30,884 nt of DNA, taken from NCBI GenBank assembly GCA_002501205.1, contig DLRW01000094.1, positions 1-30,884 of the forward strand. Reading direction: 5' to 3'. This document shows, one piece after another, positions 8,658 through 16,977 of this stretch. The notes under the pieces were generated by a model, which was given only the letters and a program-made list of their open reading frames with translations, made no database searches and had not been told where the DNA came from. Position numbers and translations under genes: made by a program. The stretch comes from Flavobacteriales bacterium UBA7878 (GTDB lineage: Bacteria; Bacteroidota; Bacteroidia; Flavobacteriales; Schleiferiaceae). Each line of letters begins with the position of its first letter. The stretch's first letter is position 1.

Positions 8658-9428
8658 ATGGCAGAAAAACCCTTGATTCTGGTATGTAATGACGACGGAA
8701 TTACGGCTCCCGGTATACGCAATTTGATTAAGGTCATGAATGACTTGGGGGATGTAGTAGTGGTGGCACCTGATAGTCCTCAAAGCGGAATGGGGCATGC
8801 AATAACTATTACCGGAATTTTACGCTGCGATCCGATTCGAATTGATGAAGGCCCTCAAAGTGAATACAGCTGCAGTGGTACACCGGTGGATTGCGTCAAG
8901 TTGGCAGTGAATGTGGTCCTGGACCGCAAACCCGACCTGATTGTAAGTGGAATTAATCATGGTAGTAATGCCTCTATCAATGTAATTTACAGCGGAACCA
9001 TGTCGGCAGCGATGGAAGGTTGTTTGGAGGGGATTCCTTCCATTGGCTTTTCCCTTTGCGATTTTGCCTGGGACGCCGACTTTAAGCCGGCCTTACCCTA
9101 TATCAAGAAAATTGCAGCTAAGGTTTTAGCAGAAGGCTTACCTCAAGATGTGGTTTTAAATGTGAACATTCCAAAATATACGGGGGAGCCTTATAAGGGG
9201 ATAAAAATGACCCGTCAATCGCGTGGTAATTGGGAAGAAGAATTTGATTCGCGCAAAGATCCACGTGATCGCAGTTATTATTGGTTAACCGGAAAGTTTG
9301 TGAATTATGATGCCGCCAAGGATCATGATGAGCAGGCCTTGGCCGACTATTATATTAGTGTGGTGCCGGTAAAAAGTGATTTAACCGCTCATGAGCATTT
9401 AAATCGCTTGACTTCCTGGGATCTTTAA
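8658..9428 (+). CDS. surE: 5'/3'-nucleotidase SurE
   Basis: Metal-dependent nucleoside-monophosphate phosphatase of 256 residues, cytoplasmic. The metal-binding acidic pair is D12-D13 in LVCNDDGITAPGI, S43 lies in PDSPQSGMGHAIT, and N100 is in SGINHGSN; the SGTMSAAMEG block follows at 112-121. These match the known active-site residues of SurE. The start ATG at 8658 puts the NDDG motif at the usual distance from the N-terminus. A small membrane protein gene follows 31 bases downstream and lpxB comes next, an arrangement I recall from other Bacteroidota. No strong -7 element is visible; TATAATTTG at 8644-8652 is one base longer than consensus. Confidence 0.96.
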   Translation: MAEKPLILVCNDDGITAPGIRNLIKVMNDLGDVVVVAPDSPQSGMGHAITITGILRCDPIRIDEGPQSEYSCSGTPVDCVKLAVNVVLDRKPDLIVSGINHGSNASINVIYSGTMSAAMEGCLEGIPSIGFSLCDFAWDADFKPALPYIKKIAAKVLAEGLPQDVVLNVNIPKYTGEPYKGIKMTRQSRGNWEEEFDSRKDPRDRSYYWLTGKFVNYDAAKDHDEQALADYYISVVPVKSDLTAHEHLNRLTSWDL

Positions 9429-9459
9429 TACTGATCTGCGAAAAACACGTTTTAGTAGT

Positions 9460-9747
9460 ATGAAATCTAAAGGGACTTTGATTGCCGGCTTTATTACGGG
9501 TTTGCTGGTACCTCTTTTAAGTATGTATTTGATCGCCCAGTTCAGACCGGAGCTCATGGCGATTCAACGATTTGATTTTAGTGAGGTTAGGCATTTGAAT
9601 ATGCAATTGATGACCATCACCATGTTGCCGAATGCCGCTTTGTTTTTTGTAGCGCTTCGTTTTGAAAATGAGGATTTTGGCCGCGGTTTAATAAGCGCCA
9701 CCTTATTGCTCTTAGCCGCAGTGTTTATCTACAGATTCTTGTTGTAA
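9460..9747 (+). CDS. Small integral membrane protein between surE and lpxB
   Basis: Protein of 95 residues with three hydrophobic segments (about 6-26, 50-66 and 76-94) and a short charged loop containing RFENEDFGRG. There is no catalytic motif and I do not recognise a characterised family. It starts 31 bases after surE and ends 66 bases before lpxB, where a separate promoter lies, so it is probably the last gene of the surE transcript. A link to lipid A or envelope assembly can only be inferred from position. Confidence 0.75.
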   Translation: MKSKGTLIAGFITGLLVPLLSMYLIAQFRPELMAIQRFDFSEVRHLNMQLMTITMLPNAALFFVALRFENEDFGRGLISATLLLLAAVFIYRFLL

Positions 9748-9761
9748 AGTTTTCTGAACTC

Positions 9762-9794
9762 TTTGAAAGTCAGTTTAAGGGATGCGTAATTTTG
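9762..9794 (+). promoter_or_regulatory. Bacteroidota-type promoter for lpxB
   Basis: TTTG (9762-9765), a 21-base spacer and TAATTTTG (9787-9794) match the -33/-7 consensus TTTG ... TAnnTTTG. Transcription would begin near 9800, about 14 bases before the TTG start of lpxB. Confidence 0.75.
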
Positions 9795-9813
9795 AGGCTA
9801 AATTGAGCTTTAC

Positions 9814-10923
9814 TTGAAGTATTATATCATAGCCGGAGAGGCCAGTGGCGATCTCCACGGAAGTAACTTAATCAAAGCCTTATTTAAGAAGGATCCGCAG
9901 GCAGAGATTCGCGCCTGGGGTGGAGATCTTATGCAGGCTCAGGGCGCACATTTGGTAAAGCACTATCGTGATTTGGCCTTTATGGGCTTCGTGGAGGTGT
10001 TATTGAATCTCCGTACGATTTTACGAAACTTACGATTCTGCAAAGCGGATATAGACAACTATAAACCGGATGTATTAGTACTTATCGATTATCCGGGCTT
10101 CAATATGCGCATTGCTGAATATGCCAGGCAGAAAGGCATGAAGGTGGTTTATTATATATCCCCTCAAATCTGGGCCTGGAAGCAAAGCAGAGTTCATAAG
10201 ATTAAAAGGGACGTAGGTTTAATGCTTACAATCTTGCCCTTCGAGCAAGAATTTTACCGGCGTTTTGATATGGAAGTTTCCTTTGTAGGGCATCCTTTAT
10301 TGGATGCTATTCAGAATCGACCTGAATTTGACGTCAATGAAAGAAGAGCCAGCTTGGGTTTAAGCGAAGCTCCGCTTATTGCATTATTACCCGGCAGTCG
10401 AAAACAAGAAATTCGAGCGATGCTTCCTTTGATGATCAAGACGGTTGAGTCTATGGGCTTAAATTGGGTTGTAGCCGGTGCTCCTTCTCAGGACCTGTCT
10501 TTTTATGAAGAGGTGAGTACACGCAAGAATTTGCCTATAATCTTCGGTCAAACCTATGAGATACTGGAGATTGCGGATGCGGCCCTGGTAACTTCCGGAA
10601 CGGCCACGCTGGAAACAGCTTTATTTGAAGTGCCCGAAGTGGTTTGCTACAAGGGATCACGCATTAGTTATGAGATTGCTAAGCGCCTGGTGAAGATTGA
10701 TTTTATCTCACTGGTTAATCTGGTAATGAATCGTGAAGTTGTTACTGAATTGATTCAACATGATTTTAGGGAAGATCGTTTAAAAGCTGAATTGCAGAAT
10801 TGTTTAAGGGAAGATACTCGTTCAGCTATTTTAGCAGATTATAAGGAATTAAAGGAAAAGCTCGGGGGAGCTGGCGCCTCAGAAAGAGCGGCGGAGGAAG
10901 TAGTAGAGTATGCGAGTGCATAA
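9814..10923 (+). CDS. lpxB: Lipid-A-disaccharide synthase
   Basis: Glycosyltransferase (GT19) that joins UDP-2,3-diacylglucosamine and lipid X to make the lipid A disaccharide at the inner membrane. It has 369 residues. The family motifs occur in order: AGEASGDLHGSNLI at the N-terminus, YYISPQIWAWKQSRVHKI, LPFEQEFY, FVGHPLLD, LPGSRKQEI and VTSGTATLETALF. The start is TTG: an in-frame TAA lies at 9799, only ATT, GAG, CTT and TAC separate it from the TTG, and TTG gives MKYYIIAGEASGD, which is the right distance to the first motif. A consensus promoter lies just upstream. The 3' end overlaps the next gene by 14 bases. Confidence 0.96.
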   Translation: MKYYIIAGEASGDLHGSNLIKALFKKDPQAEIRAWGGDLMQAQGAHLVKHYRDLAFMGFVEVLLNLRTILRNLRFCKADIDNYKPDVLVLIDYPGFNMRIAEYARQKGMKVVYYISPQIWAWKQSRVHKIKRDVGLMLTILPFEQEFYRRFDMEVSFVGHPLLDAIQNRPEFDVNERRASLGLSEAPLIALLPGSRKQEIRAMLPLMIKTVESMGLNWVVAGAPSQDLSFYEEVSTRKNLPIIFGQTYEILEIADAALVTSGTATLETALFEVPEVVCYKGSRISYEIAKRLVKIDFISLVNLVMNREVVTELIQHDFREDRLKAELQNCLREDTRSAILADYKELKEKLGGAGASERAAEEVVEYASA

Positions 10924-12088
10924 ATTTTTTGTTTGGGTACTGCTAATGCTGGCCTTAACTAAGGTTGAGGCATTAGACTTAAAAGTGCGATTGTATTCTG
11001 ATCAAGCGATTCAACGCTTTCTGATTACTCCGGATAGTGCAAAATTCAGATTGTTGGCCTTGCATTCGGATGGTTCTGTATTGGATACGATTTACGATAT
11101 CTATCCCAAGGATCCTTCTCGAACTTTTGTGATTTCAGTAAAAGGGAAGAGGCTGCAGTTAAAGCTAGGCGATGAAAGTTTAGGTGAGTATGAAGGTCTT
11201 TATTTCGAAGGACTGGATAGCTTGCATCAATTCAGAATAACCGCTAATAAGCGCAATCGCAGCTATTTTGGTGGGGTAAGAGCTTTGGTTCGCGGAGGTC
11301 AGATTCAGATTGTTAACATTGTTGACTTAGAGCACTATGTAGCTGGAGTGGTAGAAAGTGAAGCAGGCCATGTTCCAGAACTGGAATTCTTTAAAGCTCA
11401 GGCGGTTTTAGCCAGAACTTTTGCCTTACGAAATCTGGGAAAGCATGAAGCTGAGGGCTATAATCTAAAGGATGATGTAAGTTCTCAGGTGTACTTTTCC
11501 AAAGCACATTATACCCATAGGGATTTGATTCTTAAAGCGGTTGCCGCCACACGAGATACGATATTGGTCAATAAAGATTGCAGTTTGATCCTTAGCGTGT
11601 TTCATGCTAATAGCGGTGGAATGACCGTCAATTCCGAAGATGTTTGGTTAAAGCCAGTTCCCGAGCTAAAGTCGAAAATCGACAGTTTCAGTATTGGCGT
11701 TGGCTCTTATTCCTGGGAGAAGAGAATTAATTCACAGCGTTTCTTTTCCTATTTCGCTCGAATGTTTGGTGTTAAAAACGACGCCGACTTACAAAAGGCA
11801 TTGTTGAACTTTGAACAGAAAGAAAGGCAAAAGAACTTTAGCTATAAAGGGAAGAGTTTAAAGCTTACAACGGTTAGACATGATTTTAAGCTCCGTTCCA
11901 CGTATTTCACCATTGAATTAGACGGAGATGAAGTGCTTTTAAAAGGTAAGGGTTTTGGACATGGGGTAGGTTTATCCCAAGATGGGGCAATCGAAATGAG
12001 CAAAAGGGGATATAGTTATAAATCTATTTTGAACCACTATTTTTTTGAGGTGGAACTGGAGAACAAAGACTATGTTTTATCCTATTGA
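10910..12088 (+). CDS. SpoIID/LytB-domain protein (exported, probable peptidoglycan-acting)
   Basis: Exported protein of 392 residues with a signal peptide at about 1-21 (cleavage after VEA likely). The SpoIID domain shows VDLEHYVAGVVESEAG at 138-153, where E151 aligns with the catalytic glutamate of SpoIID lytic transglycosylases. FKAQAVLARTFALRN (161-175), FHANSGGMT (231-239) and the C-terminal GKGFGHGVGLSQDGAIEM (346-363) complete the family pattern. In Gram-negative non-sporulators these proteins probably bind or cut denuded glycan strands. The gene overlaps the end of lpxB by 14 bases and is co-transcribed with it. Function beyond the domain is inferred. Confidence 0.88.
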   Translation: MRVHKFFVWVLLMLALTKVEALDLKVRLYSDQAIQRFLITPDSAKFRLLALHSDGSVLDTIYDIYPKDPSRTFVISVKGKRLQLKLGDESLGEYEGLYFEGLDSLHQFRITANKRNRSYFGGVRALVRGGQIQIVNIVDLEHYVAGVVESEAGHVPELEFFKAQAVLARTFALRNLGKHEAEGYNLKDDVSSQVYFSKAHYTHRDLILKAVAATRDTILVNKDCSLILSVFHANSGGMTVNSEDVWLKPVPELKSKIDSFSIGVGSYSWEKRINSQRFFSYFARMFGVKNDADLQKALLNFEQKERQKNFSYKGKSLKLTTVRHDFKLRSTYFTIELDGDEVLLKGKGFGHGVGLSQDGAIEMSKRGYSYKSILNHYFFEVELENKDYVLSY

Positions 12089-12124
12089 TTAGTAAATTTG
12101 CTCGCAAAACCAAAAACCTTGGGT

Positions 12125-12144
12125 AGTCAAAAATTGACTGTCAA
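12125..12144. repeat. Alternating GTCAA/TTGAC half-sites in the intergenic region
   Basis: AGTCAA-AAA-TTGACT (12125-12139) is a perfect inverted repeat, and TTGAC-T-GTCAA (12134-12144) is a second one sharing its middle arm. No T run follows, so it is not a convincing terminator. It lies about 105 bases upstream of the -7 element for the dehydratase operon. It could be a regulator site or chance A/T-rich symmetry. Confidence 0.35.
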
Positions 12145-12249
12145 AATCGCTGCAGTTAAGCTTGTTTTAAGTTTTCAGAGCTAAGGATTGTATTAGTGTG
12201 AATTATTCTGAATCAAGCTTTGAACCAAGGAGAAGCTTATTTTTTTTCC

Positions 12250-12257
12250 TACCTTTG
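12250..12257 (+). promoter_or_regulatory. -7 element upstream of the polysaccharide/XrtF operon
   Basis: TACCTTTG matches the Bacteroidota -7 consensus TAnnTTTG. The nearest TTTG (12219-12222) is 27 bases away, longer than the usual spacing, so the -33 part is weak. Transcription would start near 12263, leaving a leader of about 40 bases. Confidence 0.5.
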
Positions 12258-12301
12258 ACCGTGGTTGGGGGAAAGGAGATTAGAAATTAACGGCCAAGCC
12301 T

Positions 12302-14239
12302 ATGATTAGGAAATTTATCCTACGGAATTCGGATCGGTTTCTCTCCAGATGGATAGTTCTTGTCTTCGATTTATTTATTGTCATTGGTACCTATGTAGCC
12401 TCTGTCATTCTCCGTTTCAACTTTGAGTATCTCGATATTCCAAAAGGAATTATCGGCGATAAGATTCCCGTAATTACCTGCGCTTATCTTATTGGATTTG
12501 CAATAGCCAGATCACATGTAGGCGTAATTCGCCATACCGGGGTTAGCGATGCATGGAATATTTTCAAAGGCTCCTTTATCGCAGTTATTATTCTCGGGGC
12601 TCTGTCCACCTTAAGCTTAAATTTCTTTCAGCCACTTAGCGATTACTTGGCTGTATCTAATTCCATTTTGTTAATCCACTTTTTACTGAACGTGGTGATT
12701 CTGATTGGAACGCGATTTTTAGTCAAATTACTCTATGCTCGATTTCAAACTTCCCATGAAATTAAGGCTACACGGGTAATGATTTATGGTGCCGGTGCAT
12801 CTGGTATTATCACTAAGAATACTTTATTCCACGACACCAGTCGGGAATACCAGATTGTGAATTTCATTGATGATAACCCCAGTAAGGTGGGTAAGTCGAT
12901 TGAAGGAATTCCAATCATTTCAAACGAAAAGGCCTTCTCTATTGGGCATTTAGAAAAAAACCTGGTCGATCAGGTTATTATCTCAATTCAGTCAGCGCTT
13001 CCCAATGCACGTCGAAATCAAATTGTAGATCAGTGCCTGCAACAAAACTTGCAGGTTAAGGTGGTTCCACCTGTAAGCAGTTGGATTCAGGGGGAATTAA
13101 GCACTAAGCAGATTAAACCCGTACGTATTGAAGATCTTCTGGAACGCGATCCCATTGTTCTGGATAGTGAAAATATTAGCCGCGAATTAAGAGGCAAACG
13201 AATTTTAGTGTCCGGAGCTGCCGGTTCTATTGGTAGTGAAATAGTTCGTCAGTGTTTACACTACCAACCGGAGCAAGTTGTTCTTCTCGATCAGGCAGAA
13301 TCCGCCTTATATGAGCTGGAACTGGAGCTGAAAGGTAAATTCAAGAATTTTGCGGATATAGCGAATTGTGTAATTGGTGATGTTCGAGATTTTAGCCGAA
13401 TGCGCAGGATCTTTGATGTCTTCAAGCCTAATATCGTATTCCATGCTGCTGCCTATAAGCATGTGCCCTTAATGGAAGATAATCCTTATGAAGCGGTAGG
13501 GGTAAATATTTTGGGTACTAAGAACGTGGCTGATTTGGCTGTTGAGTTCAATGCCGAAAAGTTTGTGATGGTTAGTACGGATAAAGCGGTAAACCCCACC
13601 AATGTGATGGGGGCAACCAAGCGTACTGCCGAATTATATACTCAAAGCCTTGGGAAGAAGGTAGAGGGTAAAGGAACCCAATTCATTACAACCCGTTTTG
13701 GAAATGTACTCGGTTCTAATGGATCGGTTATTCCGGTATTCCGCCGTCAACTTGCCAAAGGAGGGCCTATTACGGTTACCCATAGAGAAATAACCCGTTA
13801 TTTCATGACCATCCCCGAAGCCTGTAATTTAGTTTTGGAGGCTGGCTGTATGGGCCGTGGAGGCGAGATATTTGTATTTGATATGGGCGAGTCGGTAAAA
13901 ATCTTTGATCTCGCCAAAAAGATGGTTAAGCTTTCTGGATTGGAGCTAGGCAAAGACATTGAAATAGTAGAAGTTGGTTTAAGACCAGGAGAGAAGTTAT
14001 ATGAGGAGCTTCTTACAGGTAAAGAAAACACTTTGCCAACCCACCATAAGAAGATAATGATTGCCCAAACCCAAACCTTGAATTATTCACAACTGCTTCT
14101 TGCTTTGGATCGATTAGGAGCCGCGCATAAGAGTAGTGATAACCTTGAATTGGTGCGTGCTTTAAAATCAGTAGTTCCAGAATACATTAGTAAAAACTCA
14201 GTATTCGAAAGTCTTGACCTCAAGACCGCATTAAAATGA
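12302..14239 (+). CDS. Membrane-anchored nucleotide-sugar 4,6-dehydratase (PglF/CapD/WbpM-like)
   Basis: Protein of 645 residues. Four N-terminal membrane segments lie at about 16-38, 52-70, 91-110 and 118-142. A first Rossmann-like region starts with RVMIYGAGASG (about 158). The SDR domain has the NAD site G305-A-A-G308-S-I-G311, then STDKAVNPTNVMGATKR at 425-441. T426, D427 and K428 are the catalytic residues known for PglF, and M436 replaces the Tyr of ordinary SDRs as it does in PglF. The expected reaction is dehydration of UDP-GlcNAc to the 4-keto-6-deoxy sugar, the first step toward modified surface sugars; the exact substrate is not proven. Its stop overlaps the next start (ATGA), and it opens a four-gene operon. 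Confidence 0.92.
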   Translation: MIRKFILRNSDRFLSRWIVLVFDLFIVIGTYVASVILRFNFEYLDIPKGIIGDKIPVITCAYLIGFAIARSHVGVIRHTGVSDAWNIFKGSFIAVIILGALSTLSLNFFQPLSDYLAVSNSILLIHFLLNVVILIGTRFLVKLLYARFQTSHEIKATRVMIYGAGASGIITKNTLFHDTSREYQIVNFIDDNPSKVGKSIEGIPIISNEKAFSIGHLEKNLVDQVIISIQSALPNARRNQIVDQCLQQNLQVKVVPPVSSWIQGELSTKQIKPVRIEDLLERDPIVLDSENISRELRGKRILVSGAAGSIGSEIVRQCLHYQPEQVVLLDQAESALYELELELKGKFKNFADIANCVIGDVRDFSRMRRIFDVFKPNIVFHAAAYKHVPLMEDNPYEAVGVNILGTKNVADLAVEFNAEKFVMVSTDKAVNPTNVMGATKRTAELYTQSLGKKVEGKGTQFITTRFGNVLGSNGSVIPVFRRQLAKGGPITVTHREITRYFMTIPEACNLVLEAGCMGRGGEIFVFDMGESVKIFDLAKKMVKLSGLELGKDIEIVEVGLRPGEKLYEELLTGKENTLPTHHKKIMIAQTQTLNYSQLLLALDRLGAAHKSSDNLELVRALKSVVPEYISKNSVFESLDLKTALK

Positions 14240-15828
14240 GAATTGCCCTTAGGCTGCTTTTAGTATGGGCTTTTCCAAGCCTGCTTTCAGCGCAATACCA
14301 GTTCCGTCATCTCAACAATTTTAATTACCTAAGCGAAGATAGTCGCCTTTATGCGGAGGACTCTGTATTTCATACCGGAATACGTCCTTTCAATAGGATT
14401 CAAATGGGGCTTTCAAATGAAGCCAATGAAGCCCATAAGGGAAAGGGGTGGTGGAATCGAAAACTCTGGCATGAAAGACTAATTACCGTTAGTGATCAAG
14501 ATTATTCTTTTAGTATAGATCCTTTAGTGAATTTCCAATATGGCTATGAGGAGAATGCTGATTATCGTTTCATCAATACCCGTGGTTTCATACTCGAAGG
14601 TCGAATAGGTCAGAAATTCAGTTTCTATTCAACGTTTTTGGAGAATCAAGGGCGTTTTCCGCAATACATTTCTAATTATGCCCGATTAAGAAGGGTCATA
14701 CCAGGTCAGGGTTCTTTAATTCGACCTTTCGGAGAAGGAGGCTATGATTATAGCTTTTTTACCGGTGAGTTATCTTATCATGCAAATCAGTATTTCACTA
14801 TTACGGCTGGACAGGGACGAAACTTTTTTGGGGAAGGCTATCGATCTATGCTTTTATCAGATGCCAGTTTTAGCTATCCTTTTTTCAGAATTGAGACCAA
14901 TGTTTGGAAGTTTCGCTATGTAAATTTGTGGGCTCAACTGTATGATACGCGCAAGGTAGCTCAGGTAAATGAAGGTATTTTGGCTAAAAAGTTCTTGAGC
15001 AGTCATTTGCTGAGTATCGCTATCAATGATCGTTGGAATCTGGGCCTGTTTGAATCCATTATTTATGGGGACACAAATCAGTTACAGGGATTGGATGCCA
15101 GTTTCTTCAATCCTATTGTTTTTTATCGTCCTGTTGAGTTTGCTGTGGGGTCCAGAGGTGGAAATGCGCTAATGGGTTTACAGAGCTCCTACAAGTTTGA
15201 TAAGGCCAGAATGGTTTATGGTCAGTTTGTACTGGATGAATTTCAGTTATCGTCCATTACCGCCGGCGAAGGGAGCTGGGTGAACAAATACGGTTGGCAG
15301 CTGGGTATTAAAGATTATGATGCCTGGGGAATTAAGGGGCTTTTTCAAAGACTGGAATACAATGCAGCCAGGCCTTATACCTATTCGCATCGAGTGGTAC
15401 TCACAAATTATGCGCATTATGGAAGTCCTCTTGCACATCCCTGGGGAGCGAATTTTCACGAGTTGGTATTCCAGAATATTTATAAAGTAGACCGATGGGA
15501 AGGGGAGCTTCATATGAGTTATGGCATTCGCGGTAATGATCCCAATGGAGAAAACTGGGGTTCTGATGTCTACCTCAGTTATGAAAGTCGTATTCAGGAT
15601 CTTGGAAACAAAATTGGCCAGGGAGCGAAAGGAGATTATTTTTTCCTCAATTTCAGAGTGGCCTACGTGGTTAATCCAGCCAGTGGTTTAAAGCTTGAAA
15701 CCGGTTTTAGGTATCGCAGTTTGAATACTGAACTTGGCAATACAGTTTCTCCAACGCTGGAAGGCCAGAGTTTACTATTTATCTTTGGCTTAAGAACCGA
15801 TTTGTATAATTCCTACTACGATCTCTAA
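14236..15828 (+). CDS. Wzi-like capsule assembly / RemB-type outer-membrane protein
   Basis: Exported protein of 530 residues with a signal peptide at about 1-19 (cleavage after LSA). The body is rich in Tyr, Phe and Gly with alternating hydrophobic residues, as in an outer-membrane beta-barrel, and ends in an aromatic-rich strand (DLYNSYYDL). The segment from about 115 to 240 (FSFYSTFLENQGRFPQYI; FTITAGQGRNFFGEGYR; WAQLYDTRK) matches the Wzi capsule-assembly family (PF14052). The flavobacterial gliding protein RemB is related, from memory, so either surface-polysaccharide attachment or motility is possible. Translation is coupled to both neighbours: the start overlaps the dehydratase stop by four bases and the stop shares a base with the xrtF start. 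Confidence 0.82.
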   Translation: MRIALRLLLVWAFPSLLSAQYQFRHLNNFNYLSEDSRLYAEDSVFHTGIRPFNRIQMGLSNEANEAHKGKGWWNRKLWHERLITVSDQDYSFSIDPLVNFQYGYEENADYRFINTRGFILEGRIGQKFSFYSTFLENQGRFPQYISNYARLRRVIPGQGSLIRPFGEGGYDYSFFTGELSYHANQYFTITAGQGRNFFGEGYRSMLLSDASFSYPFFRIETNVWKFRYVNLWAQLYDTRKVAQVNEGILAKKFLSSHLLSIAINDRWNLGLFESIIYGDTNQLQGLDASFFNPIVFYRPVEFAVGSRGGNALMGLQSSYKFDKARMVYGQFVLDEFQLSSITAGEGSWVNKYGWQLGIKDYDAWGIKGLFQRLEYNAARPYTYSHRVVLTNYAHYGSPLAHPWGANFHELVFQNIYKVDRWEGELHMSYGIRGNDPNGENWGSDVYLSYESRIQDLGNKIGQGAKGDYFFLNFRVAYVVNPASGLKLETGFRYRSLNTELGNTVSPTLEGQSLLFIFGLRTDLYNSYYDL

Positions 15829-16415
15829 TGTGGAAGGAGTTTAAACCCACCATTTTATTCCTGATCAAGTTTATCAGTATTTATCTTGTGGGGAGTGGTA
15901 TGTACGGCTACTATATTTCCAATTACGATTTACAGGAAAAGCTCGATCCCATTACTCGATGGGTTACCTATCAATGTGCCGGAACAGCTGGAATCTTTGG
16001 TTATGATTCAGAGGTTGTGCAGAACGATCACCTGGCAAGGGAAGAGAATGCCGAGCAAACCTATGATAGCTTATGGCTAGACAGGACTTATGCAATCTCG
16101 GTTGAGGAAGGCTGTAATGGGATTAATATCATGATTCTCTTTGTCGCTTTTGTAATAGGCTTTGGAGGTAAGTTCTTGAATACGATACTGTTTATTCCGG
16201 CCGGACTACTTTTTATTCACTTTGCAAATTTGGGAAGACTCATGCTGCTGAGTGTACTGAATGTAGATTTTGAAGGAAGGGGCTTTCACTTTTTTCATAA
16301 GTACGGCTTCACGGCAGTATTGTATTTGGCGATCTTAATTCTCTGGTATTTCTGGGTGATGCATTGGAATGGTAAAAGCAAAAGCCTAGCTAAGAAAAAA
16401 GAGAATCATGCTTAA
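15828..16415 (+). CDS. xrtF: Exosortase XrtF
   Basis: Integral membrane cysteine protease/transpeptidase-like sorting enzyme of 195 residues. The exosortase catalytic triad is visible: C96 in VEEGCNGINIM, R137 in ANLGRLML and a His in HFFHKYG (H157 most likely, H154 possible), placed at the ends of membrane helices. Membrane segments lie at about 10-31, 99-112, 117-143 and 160-180. The short length and the partner gene identify the flavobacterial XrtF type. Exosortases cut C-terminal sorting tails of exported proteins, usually in species making exopolysaccharide; the XrtF target signal is not known to me. The start uses TAATG overlap with the upstream stop. The 3' end overlaps the next gene by eight bases. 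Confidence 0.9.
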   Translation: MWKEFKPTILFLIKFISIYLVGSGMYGYYISNYDLQEKLDPITRWVTYQCAGTAGIFGYDSEVVQNDHLAREENAEQTYDSLWLDRTYAISVEEGCNGINIMILFVAFVIGFGGKFLNTILFIPAGLLFIHFANLGRLMLLSVLNVDFEGRGFHFFHKYGFTAVLYLAILILWYFWVMHWNGKSKSLAKKKENHA

Positions 16416-16878
16416 GCAGATCCTTAGGAATCCAAAAAGGATTTTACTCTTGTTAATAGGGTGCTTAGGATTATTCCTGGTTTATTTCTTTCAGCATTAC
16501 CTGGATTTCTATCACTTGCTTCAAGGCAAGCCGCCTCAGGAATTAAACTATAGCAGTGATTTTATTGAGGTCGACCCTTGGGTGTTTTCCGTCAATAAGG
16601 TAATTCGATACTTGTTGAACGATCTTTTTGCAATGGCTCTCATCAGCGCGCTCTTTCCGGAAGGACGCTACCTACGTTTTGCATTATTTGTGCTGATGTT
16701 TGGTTTGTTTATCCTGGTCCCAATTTATTTAGGCTTGTATTTGGCCCAACCTACAGGCTTTAGTTCATTAATTGGCCATTTGCATCGTTTAGTGATGAAT
16801 CCGGTTTTAATGATGCTTCTTATCCCGGCATTTTTCTATCAAAAGCGCTTGATTCAAGAGCAAGAGCAGCAACACTGA
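16408..16878 (+). CDS. Exosortase F system-associated membrane protein
   Basis: Membrane protein of 156 residues with four hydrophobic segments (about 13-29, 71-83, 90-112 and 128-143). The conserved-looking features are VNKVIRYLLNDLFAM at about 63-77 and HRLVMNPVLMMLLIPAFF at about 126-143, which I recognise as the family that always accompanies XrtF. It overlaps xrtF by eight bases and has no recognisable enzymatic motif. A structural or chaperone role for the exosortase is inferred from strict pairing. It ends the operon. Confidence 0.85.
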   Translation: MLKQILRNPKRILLLLIGCLGLFLVYFFQHYLDFYHLLQGKPPQELNYSSDFIEVDPWVFSVNKVIRYLLNDLFAMALISALFPEGRYLRFALFVLMFGLFILVPIYLGLYLAQPTGFSSLIGHLHRLVMNPVLMMLLIPAFFYQKRLIQEQEQQH

Positions 16879-16909
16879 AAAATTTTTTCAAAAATGAACA
16901 AGCTAGCTA

Positions 16910-16939
16910 TTGCTAGGTTATTTCTCTATTGTACTTTTG
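16910..16939 (+). promoter_or_regulatory. Consensus Bacteroidota promoter for the YceI lipoprotein gene
   Basis: TTG (16910-16912), a 19-base spacer and TACTTTTG (16932-16939) match the -33/-7 pattern exactly. Transcription should begin near 16945, giving a leader of about 33 bases that is A-rich just before the ATG at 16978. Confidence 0.85.
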
Positions 16940-16977
16940 TTCAGTGTTTAAACATCAATTCCAAAAAAAGATCAAAA

